DNA of 64,000 nt, taken from positions 124,001-188,000 of the forward strand of contig DATJGS010000045.1 in assembly GCA_035494735.1 (NCBI GenBank). Reading direction: 5' to 3'. The notes beneath the pieces were generated by a model. The model searched no databases, was not told the origin of the DNA, and worked only from the letters and a program-made list of their open reading frames with translations. The position numbers and the translations under genes were made by a program. Source of the stretch: DATJGS01 sp035494735. Lineage in GTDB: Bacteria > Eisenbacteria > RBG-16-71-46. Below are positions 6,620 to 15,774 of this stretch, piece after piece; the first letter of the stretch is position 1, and each line of letters starts with the position of its first letter.

Positions 6620-9199
6620 ATGACGGGCGGCGCGCAGCGGCGGCCGCTGTGGATCGCGCTCGGCGCGCTGGTCGTGGTGGTCGGCGCCGCGTGGGTGATC
6701 GTGGCCGTCGCGTTTCCGCCCGAGCGCGTGCGCGCGCTCGTCGAGCAGCAGGCGACGCAGGCCCTACATCGGCCGGTGCGCATCGAGAGCGCGTCGTTCT
6801 CGCTGTGGCCGCCGGTGCGCTTCGTGCTGAAGGGCCCGGCGCTCGCCGAGCCCGGCGGCTTCGCGAACGGCAGCGCCGCGCGCGCCGAGGCGCTGGACCT
6901 CGACGTCGATCCGTTCGCGCTGCTGGGCCACCGGCTCGTGATCCGCCGTCTCGCGCTCGACCGGCCGACCGTGCACCTCGTGCTGCGCGCCGACGGCACG
7001 ACGAACTTCGACGGACTCGGTGGCCCGCCCACGCCCGGAGCGTCGGCGCAACCCACGCCCGGCATGGACCTCGCCGTGCGCGAGCTGAGCTTGAAGAGCG
7101 CGAGCATCGTGGTCGACGACGTGCGCGCCGCGCGGCGCACCGCGTTCAACGTGGACAGCCGCATCGGGCTCGAAGTCGCGCAGGGGACGCGTTCGGGAAT
7201 CTTCGCGGCGACTTCGGGGCAAACGACGTTGAGTGGGCTCGCTCGTGGCCCGATCACGGCCCGCCTCGCGGAACTCGATCGCCGTTTGGCCGACCTCCGG
7301 CTGACGGTGGACCACAAGGGCAATTGGAGCGGACAGAGGCGCGTCCTCTTGCTCGACCGCCTCGCGCTCGGCCTCGGCAACGCAAAGATCGCGATGACGG
7401 GCGCCATCGACGCATCGGGCACGCGACCAGTACTGAACCTCCACGCGAAAGGCGACGCGCTCGATCTCGCCGAGATCCTGCGCGCGCTGTCCGCGGCGGA
7501 ATTGCCGGCGCTCCACGGCGTGTCGGGCGCGGGGCGCGTCGACTTCAACCTCACCGTCAACGGCGCGCTCGCGCCGCAGCGCATGCCCGACGTCACCGGC
7601 GCGTTGCGCGTCCAGAACGGCGCGTTCCGCTATCCGGGCGCACCCGTGGGCGTGAGCGGGCTGGGCTTCACGGCTCGCTTCGCGCCCGATTCGCTCGGCA
7701 TCGGCGACCTCGCGGCGCGCGTCGGCGACCAGCCGGTCAAGGGCAGCGTCACGGTGACGCGCTTCGCCGATCCGAGACTGCGCTTCGCCGTCGACGGCAT
7801 CCTCGATCTCGCCGCGATCGGCCCGCTCGTCGCGCCCGCCGACACCAGGCTCGCCGGCCGCGCCGCGGTGCGCGCGAGCGGCGAGGGCCGCGTGAAGGAT
7901 CCCGGCTCGATGGCCTTGGGTGGCAGCGCGCGACTGGCCGACGTCAGCGTGAAGTCGCCGCAGCTGCCGCAGCCCATGCAGCACGTGTCCGGCGACGTCG
8001 CGTTCACCGGCGCCCGCGCCACGGTGCGCGGATTCCACGGCGAGGCCGGCAAGTCGTCGTTCAACTTGGACGCCACCATCGATCGGCCGCTGGCGATGAT
8101 GGCCAAGCCCAACGCCGTCGCGCCCGCGGGCGTGGACTTCACGCTCAACTCGCCGTACCTGGACCTCGCGGAACTGCTGCCGCCGACGCCCGGCCCGGCG
8201 CTGCTGCCGAACGTGAAGGGCGGCGGGCGCGTGTCGATCGGCCGGCTCAAGCAGGGCAAGCTCGACGTCGCGCGCGTCGGGGCGAACGTGACGTTCGATC
8301 CCACGCACCTGGACGCGCCGTCGTTCGCGCTCGACGGCTACGGCGGCCGCGTGAGCGGCAACGCGTCGTTCGACCTGACGAACCCGGCGAGCCCCGGATT
8401 CAAGGTGAAGGCCAAGGTCGACAGCGTGCAGGCCGACGCGCTGCTCTCGGCGTGGACGCCGGCCAAGAACCTGTTGAAGGGTGCGCTCAGCACCACGCTC
8501 GACCTGTCGGGCGCGGGCACGCAGCCCAGGGATCTGGCGCGCACGCTGACCGCGATCGGAGTGGCCGGGCTCGTGAACGGAGAAGTCGGCCCCGCGCCCG
8601 CGCTCGCGGCGATCGCGGCGATGACGCGCATCAAGGCGTTCCAGAAGGTCTCGTTCCAGAAGCTCGACCTGCCGTTCAAGATCGAGAACGGCCGCGTCGC
8701 GACGCGCGACGTCGTGCTGCACGGCCCGAGCGGCGACTGGAAGGCCAGCGGGCTCGTCGGCTTCGACGGCGCGCTCGACTACGTCGTGAGCACGACCGTG
8801 CCGCGCGAGCAGGTCGCGCGCCTCGGCGCGAACGCCGCCCTGGCCGCGGGCGCGCTCGCCGACGCCGACGGCCGCGTGCACCTCGCGTTCCGCGTCGGCG
8901 GCACCGCGGCGTCGCCGCGCGTCGCGCTCGACACGCAGAGCCTGCGCGACGAAGCCGCCGGACGCGTGAGCCAGGCGCTGGAGCAGCAGAAGAACAGCAT
9001 CGAGCAGCAACTGCAGAAAGCCGCGCCGAACCTGCTGGGCGGCGGCGACACGACGCGCGGCGTGCCGAACACGAAGGCCCTCACCGACAGCCTGAAGAAG
9101 ATGAAGGGCAGCGACATCCTGAAGAACCTGTTCGGCGGTGGGAAGAAGAAGGCGGCGCCCCCCGAAAGCACGGCCCACGGGAGCGCGGGCGCGAAGTGA
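6620..9199 (+). CDS. AsmA-like envelope protein
   Basis: An AsmA/TamB-like protein of 859 residues: one N-terminal membrane helix (about residues 11-32, WIALGALVVVVGAAWVIVAV) followed by the conserved ERVRALVEQQATQAL / RPVRIESASFSLWP region and a long beta-rich periplasmic part. AsmA proteins are bridge-like proteins thought to move phospholipid or to affect outer-membrane assembly. The C terminus has a short helical stretch rich in Gln and Lys, ending with FGGGKKKAAPP. The start is the ATG at 6620, preceded by GGGTGGGAG at a 9-nt spacing. It overlaps the next gene by GTGA, so the two are coupled. Confidence 0.85.
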   Translation: MTGGAQRRPLWIALGALVVVVGAAWVIVAVAFPPERVRALVEQQATQALHRPVRIESASFSLWPPVRFVLKGPALAEPGGFANGSAARAEALDLDVDPFALLGHRLVIRRLALDRPTVHLVLRADGTTNFDGLGGPPTPGASAQPTPGMDLAVRELSLKSASIVVDDVRAARRTAFNVDSRIGLEVAQGTRSGIFAATSGQTTLSGLARGPITARLAELDRRLADLRLTVDHKGNWSGQRRVLLLDRLALGLGNAKIAMTGAIDASGTRPVLNLHAKGDALDLAEILRALSAAELPALHGVSGAGRVDFNLTVNGALAPQRMPDVTGALRVQNGAFRYPGAPVGVSGLGFTARFAPDSLGIGDLAARVGDQPVKGSVTVTRFADPRLRFAVDGILDLAAIGPLVAPADTRLAGRAAVRASGEGRVKDPGSMALGGSARLADVSVKSPQLPQPMQHVSGDVAFTGARATVRGFHGEAGKSSFNLDATIDRPLAMMAKPNAVAPAGVDFTLNSPYLDLAELLPPTPGPALLPNVKGGGRVSIGRLKQGKLDVARVGANVTFDPTHLDAPSFALDGYGGRVSGNASFDLTNPASPGFKVKAKVDSVQADALLSAWTPAKNLLKGALSTTLDLSGAGTQPRDLARTLTAIGVAGLVNGEVGPAPALAAIAAMTRIKAFQKVSFQKLDLPFKIENGRVATRDVVLHGPSGDWKASGLVGFDGALDYVVSTTVPREQVARLGANAALAAGALADADGRVHLAFRVGGTAASPRVALDTQSLRDEAAGRVSQALEQQKNSIEQQLQKAAPNLLGGGDTTRGVPNTKALTDSLKKMKGSDILKNLFGGGKKKAAPPESTAHGSAGAK

Positions 9200-9750
9200 G
9201 CGCGCGCGCGGCCCGGACGAAGTCCGCACTCGTCGTCATCGGCATCGTGGCCTGCCTGACGCCGGGCGCGTTCTCGATCGCCTTCGCCGGCGACGTGCCC
9301 GCGGGTCCCGCCGCCACGTCCGCCACCGCCGCAGTCACCACGAAGATCTCCGCCGTCAGTCACGCCGTGCGTGACGTCGAAGCCGCGCTCCAGCGTTACG
9401 CGCACTTCACGGTCACGCTCGAGTACGATTCGACGGCCGCGATGTTCACGGCCGACGGGCAGATGCTGCAGCCGCAGATGGCGCCGCTCGTCGGGCGGCA
9501 GGCGATCCACGACTTCCTCGCGCCGCTCGCCGCGAAGTACGCGGTCGGCACCGCGACGATGGTCGCGGAGGACACGCGGGTGTTCGGCGCGACCGCGTAC
9601 CAGTGGGGCACGTACGACCAGACATCGGGCTTGAAGGGCGGGACGCTCGCGCGCTACGCGGGGCGCTTCGTCGCCGAGTGGTCGCGCGAGGCCGACGGCG
9701 TGTGGCGGCTCAAGCGGATGATGGCGCAGCCCACGGTGGTCCGCGGGTAG
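9196..9750 (+). CDS. Secreted SnoaL/NTF2-like (DUF4440-type) protein
   Basis: A 184-residue protein with an N-terminal signal peptide (IGIVACLTPGAFSIAFAG) and an NTF2-fold domain: ALQRYAHFTVTLEYDSTAAMFTADGQML..., LVGRQAIHDFLAPL, and a C-terminal strand EADGVWRLKRMMA. This cone-shaped fold binds small hydrophobic ligands or acts as an enzyme in different members; no ligand can be named here. The GTG start at 9196 overlaps the AsmA stop codon (9197-9199). The two therefore form a coupled pair, and an accessory role at the envelope is the simplest inference. Confidence 0.75.
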   Translation: MSARAARTKSALVVIGIVACLTPGAFSIAFAGDVPAGPAATSATAAVTTKISAVSHAVRDVEAALQRYAHFTVTLEYDSTAAMFTADGQMLQPQMAPLVGRQAIHDFLAPLAAKYAVGTATMVAEDTRVFGATAYQWGTYDQTSGLKGGTLARYAGRFVAEWSREADGVWRLKRMMAQPTVVRG

Positions 9751-9820
9751 CGATTCGGCCGCGGCCGGCACGGCCGCCGGCCGGCAACCGCGGCCTTCAA
9801 GCGCGTGGGCCGCGCGCCGA

Positions 9821-11842
9821 CTAGCGCGCCGAGTCGGCGGCCGCGAGCGCGATGACGTCCTCGGCGCCGAGCGTCGCGTCGGCCGGATCCAGCTCTTCCA
9901 CGACGACGCGCAGCAGCTCGCCTGCGGCGAGCGGCGACCACGTGCCGTCCGCGCTCCACGAGCCGTCGCGCGCCAGGCGGAACGCGCCGGGCACGCCCGA
10001 CACGACGCCGCGCGTGCGCAGCGTCTCGAGCCAGCCACGCACCCGCACCTGCGCCGCGACGTCGCGATTGGCGACGCGCAGGTACGCGGTGAGGAACGCG
10101 CCGAGCGCTTCCGGCCGCGCCACCGTGCCACCGGGCTCGTCGAGCATGCCGTAAGGCGTGAACAATTCGCGCTCGAGCGCGTCGACGAGGCTCGCCGCGC
10201 GATCGGGCGTCACGAGCGCGGGCGCGAGGCTCACCGCCAGCGCGTGCGCGGGCTCGATGCCGGGAATGTCGCCGGCCGGGCCCACGCCGTGCAGCAGCGC
10301 GCCGCGGCGCACGTCCCACAGCGCGTCGTGGAAGCGCGTCTGATGCGCGCGCGCCCACGCCAGGTAGAACGCGCCGTTCTCGCGCCGGCCGGTGAGCCGC
10401 GCGAGTTGGGCCATCGCGACGAGCGCGTGGTACCAGAGGATGTTGAGATCGGCGCGCGCGACCCACGCGCCGTTTTCCGGCGTCTCCAGCAGGCCGCTGT
10501 CGCCGGCGCGCACGCCGCGCGTGCCGCCGCGGTAGTACTGCATGATGCTCTCGAGCGGCCCATAGAGGACGTCGCGGACGTAGTCCATGTCCTCGCTGCG
10601 CCGCGCGTATACGTCGGCCGCGGCGACGAGCCACAGCGCCGTCTCGGCGCTGTCGTAGAGCGGCGTCCCATCCTCGGGCGCGAACGCGGAGGGCGCGAGA
10701 CCTTCGTCGAGATACTCCGCGATGCCCGCGAGCACCTGGCGCGCGTCGTCGAACGAGCGCAACGCGACGAGCGCGGGCACGGCGCGCAGCGCGGCGATCG
10801 GCGACTCGGCGGCGCCGGGCAGCGTTCCGAGGAAGCCGAGCCGCGCGCCGCGCGCGACGAGCCCGCTCTCCAGTGCGGCCGCGAGTCCCGTGACCCACGG
10901 GTGCGCGTGATCGACGAGCGGCGCGCGCCGCCGCGCGATCTCGCGCCCGTGCGCCGCGGCGGCCTGGCGCGCGGTGAAGTCCGCACCGGTCACGGCGCGC
11001 GCCGCGTGCACCGCGAGACGCGCGCGCTTCTCGGATTCCAGCACCTGCACGCACTCGGCGAGCGAGCGCGGCGGCGGCGCCGCGAAGCGATCCTCGGCGG
11101 CCAGCGCGCGGAACAGGTCGGACTCGGTGGAGGCGACGAGGAACATCGACTCGCCGGGCCCCAGGCCGCCCTCGATGTGCCCGGGCACGAACACGTCCTC
11201 GTACTCGGGCGCGCCCGAGTCCACCGCGTCGAGCGGGTAATGCACCTGGCGATGCCACAGCCGCGCCGGCAGGAACGCGCCGTTGTGCCACACGGTGAGC
11301 GGCGGATCGTCGGCGCCGAATTCGATGCGCACGCGCCCGGGCAGGCCCTGGCTCACGCCGCGCAGCCCCGCGTGCTCGCGCTGGATCGAGTGGAGATCGC
11401 GCGCCGCGACGAGCGGGCTCACCGACAGCCGGAGCGCGGGCCCTTCGAGATGGCGGTAGCCGATGATGACGGCATGATGGCCGTCGACCATCATCACGCT
11501 CTTCTCGACCTTCGTCTCGCCCACGCGGTAGCGCCAGGCCGGCCACGGCTCGCGACGGAACGACTCGATCAGGCGATGCCCGGTCGGCCGCTGCGCGCCG
11601 CCGGCCATGAACGCGGCGCCCAGCTCGACGGGGCCGCTCGGCGTGAGCGCGCGCTCGTCGACGCGCAGCAGCAGCGTGACCGGGCGCGCGTGATCGCGCG
11701 TCGCCGTGAGCAGCGCGTGGGTGCGCCGCGCGCAGGCTCCGGCCGCCGTGCCCGACGCCGTGCCGCCGATTCCGTTCGCGAGGAGCCACTCGTCCGAGAG
11801 GGCGGGATCGAGCGTGCTCGGGACATCCTGTCCGTTGCGCAT
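9821..11842 (-). CDS. Glycogen debranching enzyme family protein (amylo-alpha-1,6-glucosidase)
   Basis: 673 residues, matching the bacterial/archaeal GDE type. The N-terminal half carries the GDE N domain (LSDEWLLANGIGGTASGTAAGACARRTHALLTA resembles the family's EWL.tNG.Gg.a.gt..g...R.YHGLL pattern). The C-terminal half is an (alpha/alpha)6 catalytic domain with the acid motif LYDSAETALWLV, and later the general-base region near LFTPYGMLDEPGG. It hydrolyses alpha-1,6 branch points in glycogen-like polymers in the cytoplasm. The ATG at 11842 has no Shine-Dalgarno, but a -10-like TATCTT lies 8 bp upstream. The gene converges with the SnoaL-like gene across 70 bp of GC-rich DNA. Confidence 0.85.
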   Translation of the reverse strand: MRNGQDVPSTLDPALSDEWLLANGIGGTASGTAAGACARRTHALLTATRDHARPVTLLLRVDERALTPSGPVELGAAFMAGGAQRPTGHRLIESFRREPWPAWRYRVGETKVEKSVMMVDGHHAVIIGYRHLEGPALRLSVSPLVAARDLHSIQREHAGLRGVSQGLPGRVRIEFGADDPPLTVWHNGAFLPARLWHRQVHYPLDAVDSGAPEYEDVFVPGHIEGGLGPGESMFLVASTESDLFRALAAEDRFAAPPPRSLAECVQVLESEKRARLAVHAARAVTGADFTARQAAAAHGREIARRRAPLVDHAHPWVTGLAAALESGLVARGARLGFLGTLPGAAESPIAALRAVPALVALRSFDDARQVLAGIAEYLDEGLAPSAFAPEDGTPLYDSAETALWLVAAADVYARRSEDMDYVRDVLYGPLESIMQYYRGGTRGVRAGDSGLLETPENGAWVARADLNILWYHALVAMAQLARLTGRRENGAFYLAWARAHQTRFHDALWDVRRGALLHGVGPAGDIPGIEPAHALAVSLAPALVTPDRAASLVDALERELFTPYGMLDEPGGTVARPEALGAFLTAYLRVANRDVAAQVRVRGWLETLRTRGVVSGVPGAFRLARDGSWSADGTWSPLAAGELLRVVVEELDPADATLGAEDVIALAAADSAR

Positions 11843-11850
11843 GAGGCCGC

Positions 11851-11856
11851 AAGATA
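11851..11856 (-). promoter_or_regulatory. -10 box close to the debranching enzyme start (leaderless candidate)
   Basis: TATCTT on the minus strand ends 8 bp before the ATG at 11842. There is no Shine-Dalgarno in between, so the transcript may begin at or next to the start codon. Confidence 0.4.
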
Positions 11857-11927
11857 ACCGCGACGCGCCGCCGAAGGGAAGGGCTCGCGCGCGGCGTCCG
11901 CGCGAAACGCGCCGAGCCGGCGAATCG

Positions 11928-13103
11928 TTACAGCGTCGCCGGGCGCTTGAGCACGGCGGTGAGCGGCACGAGACCGATGCCGTCGAGGCGTTTCGCGGTC
12001 GTGGCCTTCGGCAGCCAGGCCAGAACCTGAGGCGACACCCGGATCATGACGAGCAGATTGCCGCGCGCGCGCGCCTGCTTGAGCGCCGCGCTCCAGCGCG
12101 CGTCGAGCAGCTTCGTCGTCGGCCCGCGGGTCTCGGCGTCCAGCACCACGTCGGGCGTGTCGTACATGACGCCCAGTTCGGCCGAGAGGCGCTTGCACAC
12201 CGAGCCGGCCGCCGGGTCGACATGGAGGAACGCGGTGTGGCGCCGCGCGAGTTCGTGGTACAGCGACGTCATCACCGACATGTCCTGCGTGGCCAGCGAG
12301 CCCATCAGGTTCGCCACCGCCACCACCGAGCCGGCCTGGTCGAAGTGCCGGCGCACGAGGCCGGTGATGCGCGCGTCGTTCATGGTCACGAGCACCGTGC
12401 CCGGCCCGGGATTCACCTGCGGGTAGTTGATGGGCTCGAGCGGCAGGTGGAGGACGACTTCGCGGTCCTTGCGGTGCGCGGCGTGGAACAGCTCCGCGCT
12501 GTGCTTCATGCCGGGCGCGATCGCGACCGCGAACGGCACGGGCACGTCGAACGCGGCGGCCGAGGCGCCATCGTCGGCGAAACCGTAGAGCAGCAGCGCG
12601 AGCTTGGCCGGCTCGCTGGGCGCGGCGCCTTCCACGCGCGGCATGTGCACGAGCGTGATCTCGTGCGTCGCGTGATGGCCGACGCCCACCAGCAGCGTGA
12701 CCGCGGTCTCGCCGTGCGCGCCGGACCGCTCGCGCCCGGACATCACCGTGCCGCCCTGCTCTTCGACGCGGTGCGAGATCGCGTAGTTGGCCTGCAGCAG
12801 CGAGGCCTCGGGCTTGAGGCCGACGCGCCAGCGCACGCGCGGCGTGGCCTCGGTCATCCGCTCCTGGATGCTGTCGGGCGCGACCCCCGCCGCGCTCAAT
12901 CCGGCGCGCGCCTCGCGGCCGACGATCTGGGTCACGCGCGCCGGGTCGCCGAGACCGAAGCGCGCCGCGAGCAGCACGCGACCCGAGTCGGAGCGCACCA
13001 CGCGCCAGCCCTCGCCGGCCGCGAACAGCAGCAACGCGGCGCCGGCCAGCAGCAGGATCGGGCGGGGGCTCAGCCACGAGGGTTTCGACTTGCGCTTGGG
13101 CAT
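11928..13103 (-). CDS. Divergent polysaccharide deacetylase family (YibQ-like), probably inactive
   Basis: 391 residues: an N-terminal membrane anchor (ILLLAGAALLLFAAG), a linker, and a C-terminal domain of the divergent polysaccharide deacetylase type (LALLLYGFADDGA, VAIAPGMKHSAEL, REVVLHLPLEPINYP, GPGTVL, ANLMGSLAT). In typical members the first strand reads IDD and the later motif NNHMGS; both carry metal ligands. Here they read LYG and ANLMGS, so the Asp pair and the His are missing. I infer a non-catalytic carbohydrate-binding role in the periplasm. I use the ATG at 13103; an upstream TTG at 13148 is less likely. The next gene is divergent. Confidence 0.78.
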   Translation of the reverse strand: MPKRKSKPSWLSPRPILLLAGAALLLFAAGEGWRVVRSDSGRVLLAARFGLGDPARVTQIVGREARAGLSAAGVAPDSIQERMTEATPRVRWRVGLKPEASLLQANYAISHRVEEQGGTVMSGRERSGAHGETAVTLLVGVGHHATHEITLVHMPRVEGAAPSEPAKLALLLYGFADDGASAAAFDVPVPFAVAIAPGMKHSAELFHAAHRKDREVVLHLPLEPINYPQVNPGPGTVLVTMNDARITGLVRRHFDQAGSVVAVANLMGSLATQDMSVMTSLYHELARRHTAFLHVDPAAGSVCKRLSAELGVMYDTPDVVLDAETRGPTTKLLDARWSAALKQARARGNLLVMIRVSPQVLAWLPKATTAKRLDGIGLVPLTAVLKRPATL

Positions 13104-13360
13104 TGGGGACGAGGGGCGCACGTTACGAACCGCATCAGGGTTCGTCAACGAATGTCCGCGCCCAGAAAAGCCACACGAAATCCCGCTCGGCGTTGCCCGT
13201 GGGACGCTTCGACGGCGTCGCGTTGGGCGTTCCCACGCGGACTATTTGCACTTCAGTGACACGGGCCGCAAAGGCCAATGACAGCCTTTCCTCAGGTCCG
13301 GCCGATACCTGTCGGAACGCGCCCACCCCTGGGCGCCGATCTTGCCCCTGGAGGTGCGAC

Positions 13361-14107
13361 GTGAAGCATTCGCGACTTGTGTGGACAGCATTCGCGCTTT
13401 GGGCCACGAGCGGCGCGGCCACCCTGGCCATGGCCTGTGATCACGACAAGGGCGCTTCGGCGGCGACCGCCTCGAGCGCGGCGCAGTGCAGCGACCCGAT
13501 GGCGGCGCACTGCACCGCGGCCCAGGCCGCGGCCTGCCAGCACGCCGGCGCTTCGGCCACGACCGCCCACATGATGCCGGGCGGCGCCGACGCGGCGACC
13601 GCGGCGGCAACCGGGATGTGCGCGAAGAGCGCCTCGGCCATGGCGCACTGCGCGAAGGGCGCTTCGGCGACGGCCGCGGAGAACTGCGGCGGCGCCGGCG
13701 TGACGCGCGTCGCGGCGCTCGAGGCCCACAAGGACTGCGACGCCTGCGACGACATGGTGCGCTGCGGCAAGGAAATCGCCGAGGCCGGCGGGCGCGCGCA
13801 GATCGTGCCGCTCATGAACGGCGTGATGTACGTGTACACCGCCGAGAGCGCGACCGGCATCCACGCGCTGCAGGCGGCGATCGCCCACCGCAACGACCGC
13901 ATGACCGAGCTGGCCTCGCTCGGCGACCAGGCGCACCTGTGCAAGGACTGCAAGGCCATGCGCGGCGCCGTCGCGAGCGGCAAGGTGACGCGCGAAGTCG
14001 TGAACATCGAGGGCGGATGCCTGTCGCTCGTCACGTCGTCGGACCCCAAGCTCGTGGCCCAGCTGCACGCCATGGCCGGGCTGTCGGACAACCACACCAA
14101 GAGCTGA
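13361..14107 (+). CDS. Secreted Cys/His-rich protein of unknown function
   Basis: 248 residues from a GTG start with GGAGG 6 nt upstream. After a signal peptide (cleavage probably near TLAMA/CDHD, with a Cys at the junction, so a lipoprotein is possible) comes an Ala-rich stretch to about residue 110 with scattered Cys, His and Met. The C-terminal part is better ordered: HKDCDACDDMVRCGK, PLMNGVMYVYTAES, HLCKDCKAMRG, and VNIEGGCLSLVTSSDP. The paired Cys (CDAC, CKDC) and the His/Met-rich start suggest metal binding or disulfides; no named family was recognised. It stands alone between a divergent deacetylase-like gene and a two-component pair, with a hairpin after its stop. Confidence 0.8.
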   Translation: MKHSRLVWTAFALWATSGAATLAMACDHDKGASAATASSAAQCSDPMAAHCTAAQAAACQHAGASATTAHMMPGGADAATAAATGMCAKSASAMAHCAKGASATAAENCGGAGVTRVAALEAHKDCDACDDMVRCGKEIAEAGGRAQIVPLMNGVMYVYTAESATGIHALQAAIAHRNDRMTELASLGDQAHLCKDCKAMRGAVASGKVTREVVNIEGGCLSLVTSSDPKLVAQLHAMAGLSDNHTKS

Positions 14108-14137
14108 GCGACGCCGATCGTTTCCACCGTCGTCCGC

Positions 14138-14168
14138 GAGGGCCGGCTCCACACCAGAGCCGGCCCTC
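14138..14168 (+). terminator. Hairpin terminator after the Cys/His-rich gene
   Basis: Perfect 12-bp stem (GAGGGCCGGCTC / GAGCCGGCCCTC) with a 7-nt loop, 31 bp after the stop codon. Only a weak U-tract follows. Confidence 0.6.
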
Positions 14169-14213
14169 TCGATTGGCGCCGCGGCGCGCCGAAGCGCTAG
14201 GCTTTCCGGTCCC

Positions 14214-15761
14214 ATGACCGTCTCCCGCTTCAGTCGCAGAGTGCTCATCGTCATCGGTCTCGGCGTGGCGCTGCCCGCGCTGCTGCTCGCGGTGATCGGC
14301 ATCTCGCTGACGCTGCGCATCGGGCGCGCCGTCGAGGAATCGACCACGCGCTACAACGCGTACATGGCGCAGCAGGTGGCCGAGGCCTACGAGCTGGAAC
14401 TGCTCTCCCACCTGCGACTGTCGATCGCGCTCGCCGAGAACGCGGCGCGCAGCGGCGCGAACGAAGCCGGCATCCGCGCCGCGCTGGAAGCCGGCTCCAA
14501 CGAATTCGGCCCGGCGCACGTCGTGTCGCTCAAGGAACTCACCCAGTTCGCGCTGCGCGTGATGGAGTCGGAGCCGGTCGTCTACGGCGCGCGGCCCGAC
14601 GGGCGCTGGTTCGCCGGCATCATGTTGCGCGACCAGTCCGGCCAGCTCACCGGGGCGGGCGGCTGGTGGTTCGATCCCGGCGTGTTCCTCAAGCAGCATC
14701 TCGAGTCCGTGGTCCAGGATCGTCTGCCGTCGAACCCGCGCATGTACGGCGGCTTCGAGACCACGCGCCGCCTGAGCGTCGAGCTGCTCGACGCGAACGG
14801 CACGCGCCTCGCGGCGGTGCGCGAGCCGTACAACCTCGGCGACACGCGGACCGCGCGCCTCGAGGCGCCGTTCGAGGGCTATCGCGTGCGCGTCGGCGTC
14901 ACCTCGAGCGCGCCGGTGGTGTGGACGGAGCGTTTCGTCGTGCTCGAAGTCGCGTTCATCGGGCTCATGGGCCTCGTGATCCTGCTCGCCACCATCTTCG
15001 GCCTGCGCTACACGGTCCGGCAGCTCGAGCTGGCGCAGCTCAAGTCGGGCTTCGTCTCGAACGTGACCCACGAGCTGAAGACGCCGATCGCGCTCATCAA
15101 GCTGGCGGTGGAGACGCTGGAGATGGGGCGGTTCCGCTCGCCGGAGGAGAGTCAGAAGTTCCTCCACAGCATCGGCCGCGAGGCCGACCGGCTGACCCAG
15201 CTCGTCGACAACATCCTGGATTTCGCCCGTCTGGAGTCGGGTCGGGTCACGTTCCGGCTGGAACGGCTGGACCCGGCGGCCATGGTGCGCGAGGCCCTCG
15301 AAACTTTCCGGCCCCGTTTGGACGATCAGGGGTTTAAGGTTGAGGTCGAAATCCCCGATCGTCTGCCCGAGATCCGGGCCGACGGCCGCGCCCTCAGCCA
15401 CGCCGTGCTCAACCTGCTCGACAACGCGGTGAAGTATTCACGCCAGCGGCGCGAAGTGCGCATTTCGGCTGGGGCGCGCGACGGGATGGTGCGCATCTCG
15501 GTGGCCGACCGGGGCCTGGGCATCGCGGCCGGCGACCAGAAGAAGGTTTTCGACAAGTTCGTCCGGCTCGAGACCGGGCTGGTCCACGACGTCAAAGGGG
15601 CCGGACTCGGACTGGCGCTGGTGCATCAGATCGTCCGTGCGCATGGTGGGCGGGTGGAGCTGGTCAGCACCCCGGGAGAGGGCAGCACGTTCACGCTGGT
15701 GCTGCCGATCGCCGAGGGCGAGAGCGCCGCGCCGCATGAAGAGCGGGCTCTGACCGGCTAA
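14214..15761 (+). CDS. Membrane sensor histidine kinase
   Basis: 515 residues. Two membrane helices (about 9-33 and 242-263) flank a periplasmic sensor of about 210 residues with no recognised fold. The cytoplasmic part has the HisKA phospho-acceptor at about His286 (FVSNVTHELKTPI), the N box (NLLDNAVKYS), the G1 box (VADRGLGIA), the F box (VFDKFVRLE) and the G2 box (GAGLGLALVHQI). It should autophosphorylate and pass phosphate to the response regulator encoded 13 bp downstream. There is no HAMP domain visible between the second helix and the HisKA region. The stimulus is unknown; no Shine-Dalgarno is apparent before the ATG. Confidence 0.92.
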   Translation: MTVSRFSRRVLIVIGLGVALPALLLAVIGISLTLRIGRAVEESTTRYNAYMAQQVAEAYELELLSHLRLSIALAENAARSGANEAGIRAALEAGSNEFGPAHVVSLKELTQFALRVMESEPVVYGARPDGRWFAGIMLRDQSGQLTGAGGWWFDPGVFLKQHLESVVQDRLPSNPRMYGGFETTRRLSVELLDANGTRLAAVREPYNLGDTRTARLEAPFEGYRVRVGVTSSAPVVWTERFVVLEVAFIGLMGLVILLATIFGLRYTVRQLELAQLKSGFVSNVTHELKTPIALIKLAVETLEMGRFRSPEESQKFLHSIGREADRLTQLVDNILDFARLESGRVTFRLERLDPAAMVREALETFRPRLDDQGFKVEVEIPDRLPEIRADGRALSHAVLNLLDNAVKYSRQRREVRISAGARDGMVRISVADRGLGIAAGDQKKVFDKFVRLETGLVHDVKGAGLGLALVHQIVRAHGGRVELVSTPGEGSTFTLVLPIAEGESAAPHEERALTG

Positions 15762-15774
15762 TTCCGGAGGGAAC

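Noticed and set aside
6517..9195. Long plus-strand frame running into the SnoaL-like gene
   Set aside because: The part before 9196 is an Arg-rich shadow of the AsmA-like gene. The real gene begins at the GTG at 9196 with a signal peptide.
13104..13148. TTG start at 13148 for the deacetylase-like gene
   Set aside because: No ribosome site; the ATG at 13103 lies directly before the basic residues and membrane anchor.
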